A DNA stretch of 11,356 nt from a bacterium (GTDB taxonomy: Bacteria > Planctomycetota > J058 > JAJDCP01), in NCBI GenBank assembly GCA_030428695.1, contig JAUIEM010000332.1, forward strand, positions 1 through 11,356, given 5' to 3'. Position 1 is the first letter of the stretch; the number at the start of each line of letters is the position of its first letter. The notes under the pieces are model-generated. The model worked only from the letters and a program-made list of their open reading frames with translations. It searched no databases and was not told the DNA's origin. This document shows, one piece after another, positions 1-7,200 of this stretch. A program made the translations under genes and the position numbers.

Positions 1-436
1 GGATCTCGTCGAGCTGACCGGAGGCCTCACCCGCGCGGATCATGTTGATGTAGATGTTGTCGAAGATGCGCGGGTAGCGGCGCAGGGACTCGGAGAAGTC
101 GTTACCGCTGCGCACGTTCTCGGCGATGTCGGCGATCGCGGCCTTGAAGCCGGGATCTTCGGCTTGCTCCGTCAGGATCTCGAGGGTCTCGAGCAACGGA
201 ATACCGGCCGACAGCATGGTCGCGAGCTGGCGCGTGAACACCAGCATGTCGGCCATCTTCACCTTCGCGCGACGCGCCGAGCGCGGCCCGACCGTGCCCG
301 CCGCCGGATCGATCTGGATCGGCTGCAGGTTCTGCCGCTTGAGGTCTTCGGCCGCCTCGTTGAGGTTGGCGGCGGTCAGGGTTCCCGCGACCCGCTTTCC
401 GGCCGGATTCCGCGCGGAGTACGTGAACTTTGGCAT
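1..436 (-). CDS. pilC: PilC/GspF-family inner-membrane platform protein of type IV pilus or type II secretion (partial, C-terminus outside window)
   Basis: This encodes the inner-membrane platform protein around which the assembly ATPase works in type IV pilus and type II secretion machines. Only the first 145 residues are visible; the family is usually about 400 residues, so roughly two thirds lies beyond the left edge. The N-terminus (MPKFTYSARNPAGKRVAGTL) is the usual short beta-rich start of PilC/GspF. The first T2SSF helical domain begins near residue 66 with FTRQLATMLSAGIPLLETLE, and residues 131-144 (NMIRAGEASGQLDE) form the family's hallmark segment. The start is the ATG complementary to 434-436, with an AGAGGG-like ribosome binding site at 447-452, somewhat far at 10 bases. 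It lies 36 bases after the ATPase stop, so it is surely in the same operon. PilC versus GspF cannot be settled; the symbol is a family-level choice. Confidence 0.93.
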   Translation of the reverse strand, partial: MPKFTYSARNPAGKRVAGTLTAANLNEAAEDLKRQNLQPIQIDPAAGTVGPRSARRAKVKMADMLVFTRQLATMLSAGIPLLETLEILTEQAEDPGFKAAIADIAENVRSGNDFSESLRRYPRIFDNIYINMIRAGEASGQLDEI

Positions 437-472
437 CGGCTCTGGACCCTCTGTGGTGTTTCCCTGGCTGGA

Positions 473-2179
473 CTAGTCGCCGGCGGTCACGCGCAGCAGC
501 TCCTCGATGCTGGTCGTGCCCTTCAGGACGTTGAGGACTCCGACACGGCGCAACGTCAACATCCCCTCCGCCACACCCGCGTCCTTGATCTCCAGACCCT
601 TGGCTCCGTCGAGGATCAGCCGCTGGATCGCATCGGTGACCGCGAGCGTCTCGAGCAGCGCGAACCGACCGCGGTAGCCGTTCTTGCAACGGTTGCAGCC
701 CTTGGGCTTGTAGATGGTCGCCTCGTCTGTCAGCTCGTCCTCCCGGAATCCGATCTCGAGCAGGCGCTGGCGAGGGAGGTCGGCCGCAGCCTTGCAGCCA
801 CAGAGCCGGCGAGCCAGACGTTGCGCGCACACGACCTTGGTCGTCGAGGCGACCATGAAGGGATCGACCCCCATGTCGACCATACGGGTGATGGTAGATG
901 CGGCGTCATTGGTGTGCAAGGTCGACAGCACGAGGTGGCCGGTCAGCGCGGCTTTGATCGCGATCTCGAGGGTCTCGCGGTCACGAATCTCGCCGACCAT
1001 GATCTTGTCGGGGTCCTGACGCAGGATCGAGCGCAGCGCGGCTGCGAAGCTCAGCCCGCGCTTGACGTTGATCGGCACCTGGTTGATGCCCGCGATCTGG
1101 TACTCGACCGGGTCCTCGACCGTGACGATGTTCTCCTCGGGGGTGATGATCGCCTGCAGCGAGGAGTACAGCGTCGTCGTCTTGCCCGAGCCGGTCGGCC
1201 CGGTGACGAGGATCATGCCCCACGGCTCGTTCAGCGCGGTCTGCAGGTCGCTCATACACTTCGGCTCGAAGCCGAGGGAGTCGAGGCTGAGCTTGAGGTT
1301 CGAGCTGTCGAGAATACGCAGCACGACCTTCTCGCCGTGCACCGTCGGCAGCGTCGAGACACGGAAGTCGACCTTGCGCCCCTCGACCTTCATCTGGAAC
1401 TTGCCGTCCTGGGGCACGCGGCGCTCGGCGATGTCGAGGTGGGCGAGGATCTTGATGCGCGACACGATCGCGCTGTGCAGGCTCTTGGGAGGCGCGGGCT
1501 TCTCGACCATCACGCCGTCGATACGCGTGCGCAGCCGGATGCGTTTCTCCTCCACCTCGATGTGGATGTCGGAGCACTTCTCCTTGATGCCCTGGAAGAT
1601 GATCAGGCGCACGACCTTGACGGCGGGCGAGGAGTCGGGGTCGAACTCCTCGTCGGGGTCCTCTTCGAACTCGTCCTCGATGTCCGGGTCGACCAGCTCG
1701 TCGTAGAGCTCGCTCATCTGGCGCGCCGACTTGTCGTAGGCCCGGGCGATCGCGGTGTTGATCGCGTCCTCCGTCGACAGCACCGGACGCAGCTCGCAGC
1801 CGGTCATCAGGCGCAGGTCGTCGAGCTTGAGAATGTCGAAGGGGTTGTGCACCGCGAGGGTCAGGATGTCGCCGAGCCGGGACAGCGGGAGCACGCTGTA
1901 CATCTCGGCGTCGTCCTTGCTGAGGAACTCGAGGACGTCCTCTTCGACCCGCACCCGGGCGAGGTCGATCGGGGGCAGCTTCATCTCCCGGGAGATCGCG
2001 CGCAGCAGCTTGCGCTCGGTCGTAAACTTGTTCTTGATCAGCACCGAGGTCAGCGGCTCGTTCTGGGTCCTGGCCATGCCGAGCGCCTCGTCGATCTCGG
2101 AGGATTCGAGGCAGCCGTGCTTGATCAGGATCGACCGGACCCGCTTGTCGTACTTGGCTGAACGGCGGGACTTGCCCAT
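473..2179 (-). CDS. pilB: PilB/GspE-family assembly ATPase (type IV pilus extension or type II secretion)
   Basis: This is a hexameric cytoplasmic ATPase that powers pilin or pseudopilin polymerisation, 568 residues, typical for PilB. Residues about 10-150 form an N-terminal MshEN/T2SSE_N-like domain. An acidic linker (about 160-183, rich in D and E) leads to the ATPase core. Walker A is GPTGSGKT (327-334), the Asp box lies around IVTVEDPVEY (351-360), the Walker B region is DKIMVGEIRD (391-400) with E397 as presumed catalytic glutamate, and the His box is TGHLVLSTLHTND (413-425). The C-terminal zinc-type cysteines are C460, C462, C495 and C498; the first pair is spaced C-x-C rather than the usual C-x2-C. 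The ATG is preceded by GGGAG overlapping the end of the upstream gene, whose stop is 3 bases away, so translation is probably coupled. Placement next to pilC fits either pilus or secretion use; no retraction ATPase or pilin is visible to decide. Confidence 0.95.
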   Translation of the reverse strand: MGKSRRSAKYDKRVRSILIKHGCLESSEIDEALGMARTQNEPLTSVLIKNKFTTERKLLRAISREMKLPPIDLARVRVEEDVLEFLSKDDAEMYSVLPLSRLGDILTLAVHNPFDILKLDDLRLMTGCELRPVLSTEDAINTAIARAYDKSARQMSELYDELVDPDIEDEFEEDPDEEFDPDSSPAVKVVRLIIFQGIKEKCSDIHIEVEEKRIRLRTRIDGVMVEKPAPPKSLHSAIVSRIKILAHLDIAERRVPQDGKFQMKVEGRKVDFRVSTLPTVHGEKVVLRILDSSNLKLSLDSLGFEPKCMSDLQTALNEPWGMILVTGPTGSGKTTTLYSSLQAIITPEENIVTVEDPVEYQIAGINQVPINVKRGLSFAAALRSILRQDPDKIMVGEIRDRETLEIAIKAALTGHLVLSTLHTNDAASTITRMVDMGVDPFMVASTTKVVCAQRLARRLCGCKAAADLPRQRLLEIGFREDELTDEATIYKPKGCNRCKNGYRGRFALLETLAVTDAIQRLILDGAKGLEIKDAGVAEGMLTLRRVGVLNVLKGTTSIEELLRVTAGD

Positions 2180-2182
2180 CTT

Positions 2183-2881
2183 CTACTCCCGGTTCCCGAG
2201 CTGCTTGCGCAGCGCCTGGACCTCTCCGCGCAGGATCTGTACCTGGCCTTCGAGCACCGTCAGGCGCTCCCACAGCTTGAGCGTCATCCGGCTCTCTTCG
2301 ACCGCCGGGTCGCCCCGGGGCGCGGGCTTCTCGAGCACCTGCGTCGCGATCTCGAAGCGGCCGGCCCGGATCGTCGGGTGCTCGGACTTCGCGCAGAACG
2401 CGTCGAGCGCGCGCTCGAGGGCTTCCTCGGAGGCGACGACGGTGCGGCAGGGCTGGTTGATGTGCCGCTTGACCTCGTCGATCGCGTCGAGGTCGAAGGG
2501 ATCGCAGACCGCGACCAGCACCACCCCTCCCTCCCGGGAGATCGGCAGCGCCTTGCAGCGCTCGGCGGTGTCGGGGTCGAGGAGGTAGGCCGTGTGGGGC
2601 GCGATCACGTAGGCGTCGAGGTCGACCGCCTCGGTGCCGGCCTCGATCGCGAGCGCGACGGGCTCGTCCTCGGCGGTCAGCAGGCCGCACGCGCGGAAGG
2701 CCGCGGTCAACCTGCCGCCGTCGGCGACGTAGCGGTCGACCGCGCCGCGTACCTGTTCCTCGGCGAGCACGAAGGCTTCGCGGAACAGGCGCACGATCCG
2801 CCGCTCCTCGCTGTCGAGGTGGGAGACCGGATCGGCGCGGGCCGTCTCGTTGTCGCTCACTCGTCGCTCCAGGCTCGTCAT
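2183..2881 (-). CDS. Stand-alone MshEN/GspE N-terminal-domain-like protein with C-terminal coiled coil
   Basis: This 232-residue protein has no ATPase core. Residues about 50-163 resemble the N-terminal domain of PilB/GspE/MshE ATPases: GGRLTAAFRACGLLTAED near 55-72, then YVIAPHTAYLLDPDTAERCK (91-110), ALPISREGGVVLVAVCDPFD (111-130), and an IDEVKRH...ASEEALERAL helix pair. The same layout occurs in the N-domain of the ATPase encoded just downstream. Residues about 199-230 (LKLWERLTVLEGQVQILRGE onward) form a likely coiled coil. The protein would be cytoplasmic, and I infer a regulator or partner of the pilus ATPase. In MshEN the two c-di-GMP motifs start with RLG; here it is RLT, so nucleotide binding is doubtful. 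The listed ATG lacks a clear ribosome site. A GTG at residue 8 (complement of 2858-2860) has GGAG six bases upstream and may be the true start, giving 225 residues. Confidence 0.8.
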   Translation of the reverse strand: MTSLERRVSDNETARADPVSHLDSEERRIVRLFREAFVLAEEQVRGAVDRYVADGGRLTAAFRACGLLTAEDEPVALAIEAGTEAVDLDAYVIAPHTAYLLDPDTAERCKALPISREGGVVLVAVCDPFDLDAIDEVKRHINQPCRTVVASEEALERALDAFCAKSEHPTIRAGRFEIATQVLEKPAPRGDPAVEESRMTLKLWERLTVLEGQVQILRGEVQALRKQLGNRE

Positions 2882-2920
2882 GTCGCGTTGGAAGAATTCG
2901 GCCGGCTGCGGGACCCCGTT

Positions 2921-2949
2921 TTAATAGCACAGCAGAGGTTTTTTTTCAG
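2921..2949 (-). promoter_or_regulatory. Candidate sigma-70 promoter of the pilus operon
   Basis: Reading the minus strand, CTGAAA (2944-2949) and TATTAA (2921-2926) are separated by exactly 17 bases, each matching the consensus at four of six positions. A run of eight A residues starts within the -35 box and fills the first part of the spacer. The predicted start of transcription near 2914 leaves a leader of about 33 bases before the ATG at 2881. It is the only AT-rich patch in this divergent intergenic region. No experimental support. Confidence 0.4.
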
Positions 2950-2975
2950 CGCGGGCTCGTTACCCTGTGCGTGTC

Positions 2976-2999
2976 TCCGCCCCAGGCTTCGCTGGCGGA
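2976..2999 (+). other. Short hairpin just upstream of the MTHFR-like gene's ribosome binding site
   Basis: TCCGCC (2976-2981) and GGCGGA (2994-2999) can form a six-base-pair stem with a 12-base loop, six bases before the AAAGGA ribosome binding site. It could modulate initiation, but such short GC hairpins are frequent in DNA of this composition. No recognised riboswitch pattern is visible, and the leader is too short for a SAM riboswitch. Confidence 0.2.
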
Positions 3000-3014
3000 C
3001 AGACGAAAGGAACC

Positions 3015-3920
3015 ATGGCTCGCACACCCCAACCGCCCCACGCCTCCGGCCCCGGCTGGCTCGATCGGCTCCGCGACGCGCGCGACTTCTACGCGGTCGA
3101 GCTGCGGCCGCCGCGCTCGGGATTGAGCGGGAGCGCGAGCATCGACGCCTGGATCGACCTGCAGCACGGGGTGCGCACCCTCGCCCGCGACGACTGCGCG
3201 GTGTTGTTGACCGACAACGCCGTCGGCACCCGTGAGGAAGAGAACCTCCGGCACCTGTGCGCGAACGCCGACGACACCGTCGACCGCGGGCGGCTCGTGC
3301 CGATCCTGACCTGCCTGCACAGCTTGGACTACTGCCTCGACTACGCCGCGCGTGCGCAGGCGGAGGGCTTCTCGGCCCTGGCGGTGCTCGGCGGCGACCG
3401 CACGGCGGGCATCCCGCGCTGCGTGCCGCACGCCTGGCAGCTGCGCGAGCGCATCCGCGAGCGCGCCCCCGGCCTGGCTCTCGGCGGCTGGGCGAACCCG
3501 CACCGCGATGTGCGGAGCCAGATCGACTACCTGCTCGCGGAGCGGGCCCACGTCGACTTCTTCCTGACCCAGGTGGTGTCGAGCTCGCAGCTCGGGCGGG
3601 TCGAGGCCTTCCTCGAGGCGACGGTGGGCCAGGGCCTCGAGGTGCCGGCGATGTTCGGCGTGTTCCACTACCGCAGCGCCAACCCGCGCACCCTGCGCCG
3701 GCTCGCGAGCTTCCTGCCCGTCCCCGAGGCCGAGGTCAGCGACGCCTTCGCCGCCGGGCTCTCGCCCGAAGAGCTGACCGGACGCACCCTCGCGGGGTTG
3801 CACGCGCTCGGCGTGCGCAAGCTCTACCTGTCGAACCTGCCGGCCGAGCAGCCGTCCCGGGCGTTGTCTGCGATCCTCGACGCCGCCGGCCGCTTCGGTG
3901 GAGCCTCCGTGCGCGGTTGA
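3015..3920 (+). CDS. Methylenetetrahydrofolate reductase (MetF/MTHFR) family protein
   Basis: This is a 301-residue cytoplasmic protein with the length and motif order of the single-domain, FAD-dependent TIM-barrel reductases that convert 5,10-methylene-THF to 5-methyl-THF for methionine synthesis. FYAVELRPPR (25-34) matches the family's N-terminal EFFPP strand, with E29 as the equivalent of E. coli MetF Glu28. LAVLGGDR (122-129) gives D128, equivalent to Asp120. FFLTQVVSSSQ (182-192) gives Q186, equivalent to Gln183. GGWANPHRD (157-165) corresponds to the family's A-x-x-P-x-x-H segment. The sequence otherwise diverges from classical MetF, so the substrate could differ. I chose the ATG at 3015 because AAAGGA (3006-3011) sits just before it; a GTG at 2967 would add 16 unconserved residues. 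It is transcribed away from the pilus operon and has no methionine-pathway neighbour here. Confidence 0.78.
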   Translation: MARTPQPPHASGPGWLDRLRDARDFYAVELRPPRSGLSGSASIDAWIDLQHGVRTLARDDCAVLLTDNAVGTREEENLRHLCANADDTVDRGRLVPILTCLHSLDYCLDYAARAQAEGFSALAVLGGDRTAGIPRCVPHAWQLRERIRERAPGLALGGWANPHRDVRSQIDYLLAERAHVDFFLTQVVSSSQLGRVEAFLEATVGQGLEVPAMFGVFHYRSANPRTLRRLASFLPVPEAEVSDAFAAGLSPEELTGRTLAGLHALGVRKLYLSNLPAEQPSRALSAILDAAGRFGGASVRG

Positions 3921-4026
3921 CGCGGGCCTGCCCAGCGTCCCGCTCGGTACCAGCCTGCGCCCGTTTGCGCTATAGTCCATCGGTTCACGGAACGGGTCTC
4001 GGTCTCACGGTACGCGCCTGCACCCA

Positions 4027-4056
4027 GCGTCCCGTCTTTACGCGATTCTTTTTTTT
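4027..4056 (+). terminator. Weak candidate terminator with T8 tract
   Basis: GCGT (4027-4030) pairs with ACGC (4040-4043) around a nine-base loop, followed after GATTC by eight T residues ending at 4056. The stem is only four base pairs and the distance to the preceding stop is over 100 bases, so intrinsic termination would be inefficient. Confidence 0.2.
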
Positions 4057-4177
4057 GTGTCCGCTCGGTCGGTCTCAGCCGTCAGCTGCACCCGCGTGGC
4101 CCCGCGGTTTGTCACAGAAGTGTACAGGTCCGCTGTCCAGGCTGGTCCAGCAACGGCCCCGTCGAACGGGAACCGCT

Positions 4178-4206
4178 TTGAAACGCAAACCCTTTTCTGT
4201 GATACC
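4178..4206 (+). promoter_or_regulatory. Candidate promoter of the lipoprotein gene
   Basis: TTGAAA (4178-4183, five of six matches to the -35 consensus) is followed 17 bases later by GATACC (4201-4206), a poor -10 box preceded by TGT, which makes an extended -10. Transcription would start near 4213, leaving a leader of about 32 bases that carries the strong ribosome site. This is a pattern match only. Confidence 0.35.
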
Positions 4207-4232
4207 TACGTATCTGCTTAAAGATCGGTAGA

Positions 4233-4255
4233 GGGAGGTGTGACGTGGCAGTCAC
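4233..4255 (+). promoter_or_regulatory. Strong ribosome binding site with start codon in a small hairpin loop
   Basis: GGGAGG (4233-4238) ends six bases before the GTG at 4245 and decides this start. GTGAC (4240-4244) and GTCAC (4251-4255) are complementary, so the six-base loop between them (4245-4250) is the start codon plus the next codon. Confidence 0.55.
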
Positions 4256-7200
4256 GAGAGGTCGCGCAGGCGCGATCCTGTTGTCTTTGGCGTTGGGAAT
4301 GGTCGGCTGCGGCGGCGGCTCGAGCGGTGGAGGGGGCGGAAGCGGAATCGCGATCACGACGAGCGGTCTTTCCGACGGCGCGGTCGGGACCACGTACGCC
4401 GCGACGGTGACGACGAATGCGTCCGCCGGCACGACCTTGAACTGGAACCTGATCGGCAGCCTGCCCCCGGGCCTGTCGATCGTGTACACGAACTTCGAGG
4501 CCTTCATCAGCGGCAATCCGGCCGCGGCGGGCACCTTCAACTTCACCCTCGAAGTCAGCGACGGCGGGGGAAATGACTCGCAGGCCCTGGCGATCACCAT
4601 CCTGCCCGGGCCGCCGTCCATCGTGACGACGAGCCTCAATGACGGCGTGATCAACCTCGCGTACTCCGCGCAGATCACCGCCACCGGCGGCAGCAGCGCC
4701 GGCTACACCTGGAGCGTGACGAGCGGGAGCCTGCCGCCGGGGCTGAGCCTGACCGACGGGACGCCGAGCGCGACCCTGTCCGGCACCCCGACGCAGACCG
4801 GGACCTTCAACTTCACGCTGAACCTGATCGACTCGGTCGGGCTGACCGCGTCGCAGGCCCTGTCGGTGACGATCAACAACCCCGCGCCCCTGAACATCAC
4901 GACCGTCCAGCTTCCCGGAGGGGTCGTCGGGGCGAGCTACAACGAGCTGATCACCGCCCAGGACGGCACGGTCGCCGGCTACACCTGGAGCGTGACGAGC
5001 GGCAGCCTGCCGGCCGGCCTCAGCCTGAGCAACGGGACGCCGAGCGCGACCCTGTCCGGGCAGCCGACCACCTCACAGACCTACAACTTCGACCTGACCG
5101 TCACCGATTCGGGCGGGAACATGGACACCCAGTCCTACACCGTCACGATCAACCCGGCGCTCGTGATCACGACGACCACCCTGCCGGGCGCTCTCGAGGG
5201 CTACCCCTTCAGCGAGACGATCAGCGCGACCGGAGGCACCGGCCTCAACTACGACTTCACGCTGACCGGCACGCCGCCCCCGGGGCTGAACCTGACCGAC
5301 GGCACCCCGGACGCGCTCTTCGATGGCACGCCGACCACGGCCGGCACGTACAACTTCACCATCGAGCTGATCGACTCCGAGAACAACATGACCAGCCAGG
5401 CGTACACGATGGACATCGTGCTCGGTGACCCGATCCGCCTGCGCACCTTCATCCTCCCCCACGGGCAGCAGAACCAGCCGCTGACCCTCGAGATCGAGGC
5501 TGCGGGCGGCATCGTCGGGACGGACCCGAGCTTCGCCCTCAGCAGCGGCAGCCTGCCGCCAGGGATGTCGATCACGCAGCCGAGCACCGGCTCGAAGGTC
5601 GGCTCGATCGGCGGCACGCCGACCACCCCCGGCCACTACCGCTACGCGATCGAGGTCACCGACGGCTTCAGCACCGTCGAGCACGAGTACGTGACGACCA
5701 TCGCGGTCCCCACGCGCTGGATCGTCTACCGGGCCGACCTGACGACGAGCGCCTTCGAAGAGCTGTACGCCGTCGACATCAGCACCGGCACCCCCGGGAC
5801 TCCGATCGCCCTCGACCCGATGCACGAGGTGACCGACGACTTCGAATACAAGTTCAGCTGGGACGGCAACTGGCTCTTCTACATCGGCAACGCTCCGGGG
5901 CGGGTCTACGGCATCGACATGAGCGGGCCCACGCCCGGGACGCCGGTCGAGCTGACCTCCGCGGGTCATGTCGGCGACGTCAACGCGATCCAGATCTCCC
6001 CCGACGACCGCTGGCTGGTCTACGCCGGCGACCAGGACGTGCTGAACCAGGACGAGCTGTACGCGGTCGACATCAGCGGTGGCGCGCCCTTCCCGGCGCC
6101 GATCAAGATCAGCACCGCCACGCCCCCGACCAACTCGGACGTGCTCGACGACGACATCGACCCGACCTCGTACATCCCAGGCCTGGTCTACGGCTCGCCG
6201 AGCCCGTCGACCTTCGACGGCTACGCCTTCTCGCCCGACGGCAACTGGCTGGCCTACCGCCACGACGGGATGGTCGACAACTTCATCGAGGTCTGGGTGC
6301 TCGACATGAGCGGCACGACCCCGGGGCTGCCGCAGCGGGCGATCGACCGCAACCCTCCGCACACGACGGTCGCCGAGGAGTTCTGCTGGTCGAACGACTC
6401 GCAGTGGCTCGCGATCACCGGCGACTACGAGATCGACGGTGACCTCGAGATCTACGTCGTCAACATGGACAGCATCGGCGTCGAGACCAACGTCACGGGG
6501 CCCCAGGGAGGAGGCGGATCGCTCGAGGTCATCAGCGGGGTCGGCTACTACAACTACTTCACCTTCGCCCCGGACGCGACCTCGCTCGTCTACCGCGCCG
6601 ACCCCGACGTCAGCCTGCAGTACGAGCTGTTCTTCTGCTCTCTCGCCGGCGGCACACCGATGCCGGGCGTCAAAGTCAGCGGCGGCGCGATCGGCACCAA
6701 CGAGGACGTGCTCGGCTGGGTCTACTCGCCGGACAGCCGGTATCTCGCCTACGTCTCGGACGAGCAGACCACGGACAAGAACGAGCTCTACCTGGTCAGC
6801 GTCGACGAGGGCGTGCTCGGGACGCCGACGATCATCAGCCACACGCCGGGGATCGCCGCCGCGGACGTCATCTCGTTCAGCACGACCGACCGGAATGTGG
6901 TCTGGGCCTCCTCGGACCACATCGTCTTCCGCTCGGACGGCGTCACCGACGCGGTCAACGAAGCCTTCGTCGTCGATGTCAGCGGTGGCGCGCCCTTCCC
7001 GCAGCCGGTGGCCCTGGCGCCGACCCCGGTGACCAACGGGGACGTCGGGACCGTCTGGCCCCTGCCGGACGGCGACCGGGTCGGCCTCATCGGCGACATC
7101 CTGGTCGACAACAGCCAGGATCTGTTCATCGCCTTCATCAGCAGCCCCGGCACCATCCACCGCGTCAGCAACCAGACCGGCGCCCAGACCTCGATCACCC

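Larger units (their letters stand above)
3921..4244. other. Non-coding stretch between the MTHFR-like gene and the lipoprotein gene
   Basis: This 324-base gap has no convincing ORF and less even composition than its neighbours. It contains a 12-base direct repeat CCCAGCGTCCCG (3931-3942 and 4023-4034). An isolated TATAGT (about 3972-3977) could be a -10 box but lacks a good partner. A weak GCGT/ACGC stem (4027-4030 with 4040-4043) is followed by eight T residues (4049-4056), a possible poor terminator for the upstream gene. A better promoter candidate lies at 4178-4206. I found no tRNA or recognised riboswitch. Confidence 0.5.

Noticed and set aside
164..2161. 665-codon open frame on the plus strand
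   Set aside because: It is the antisense shadow of the PilB ATPase, whose motifs are complete on the minus strand; the antisense protein is low-complexity and has no family features.
981..2930. 649-codon open frame on the minus strand in another frame
   Set aside because: Arg/Pro/Gly-rich translation typical of an off-frame in GC-rich DNA, overlapping two genes with clear homology patterns.
2967..3014. Upstream GTG start for the MTHFR-like protein
   Set aside because: The added 16 residues are not family-like and the ATG at 3015 has its own AAAGGA site.
4130..4185. tRNA-like or structured-RNA look of the segment with CCCG/CGGG stem
   Set aside because: No acceptor stem, anticodon arm or correctly placed TPsiC arm can be drawn.
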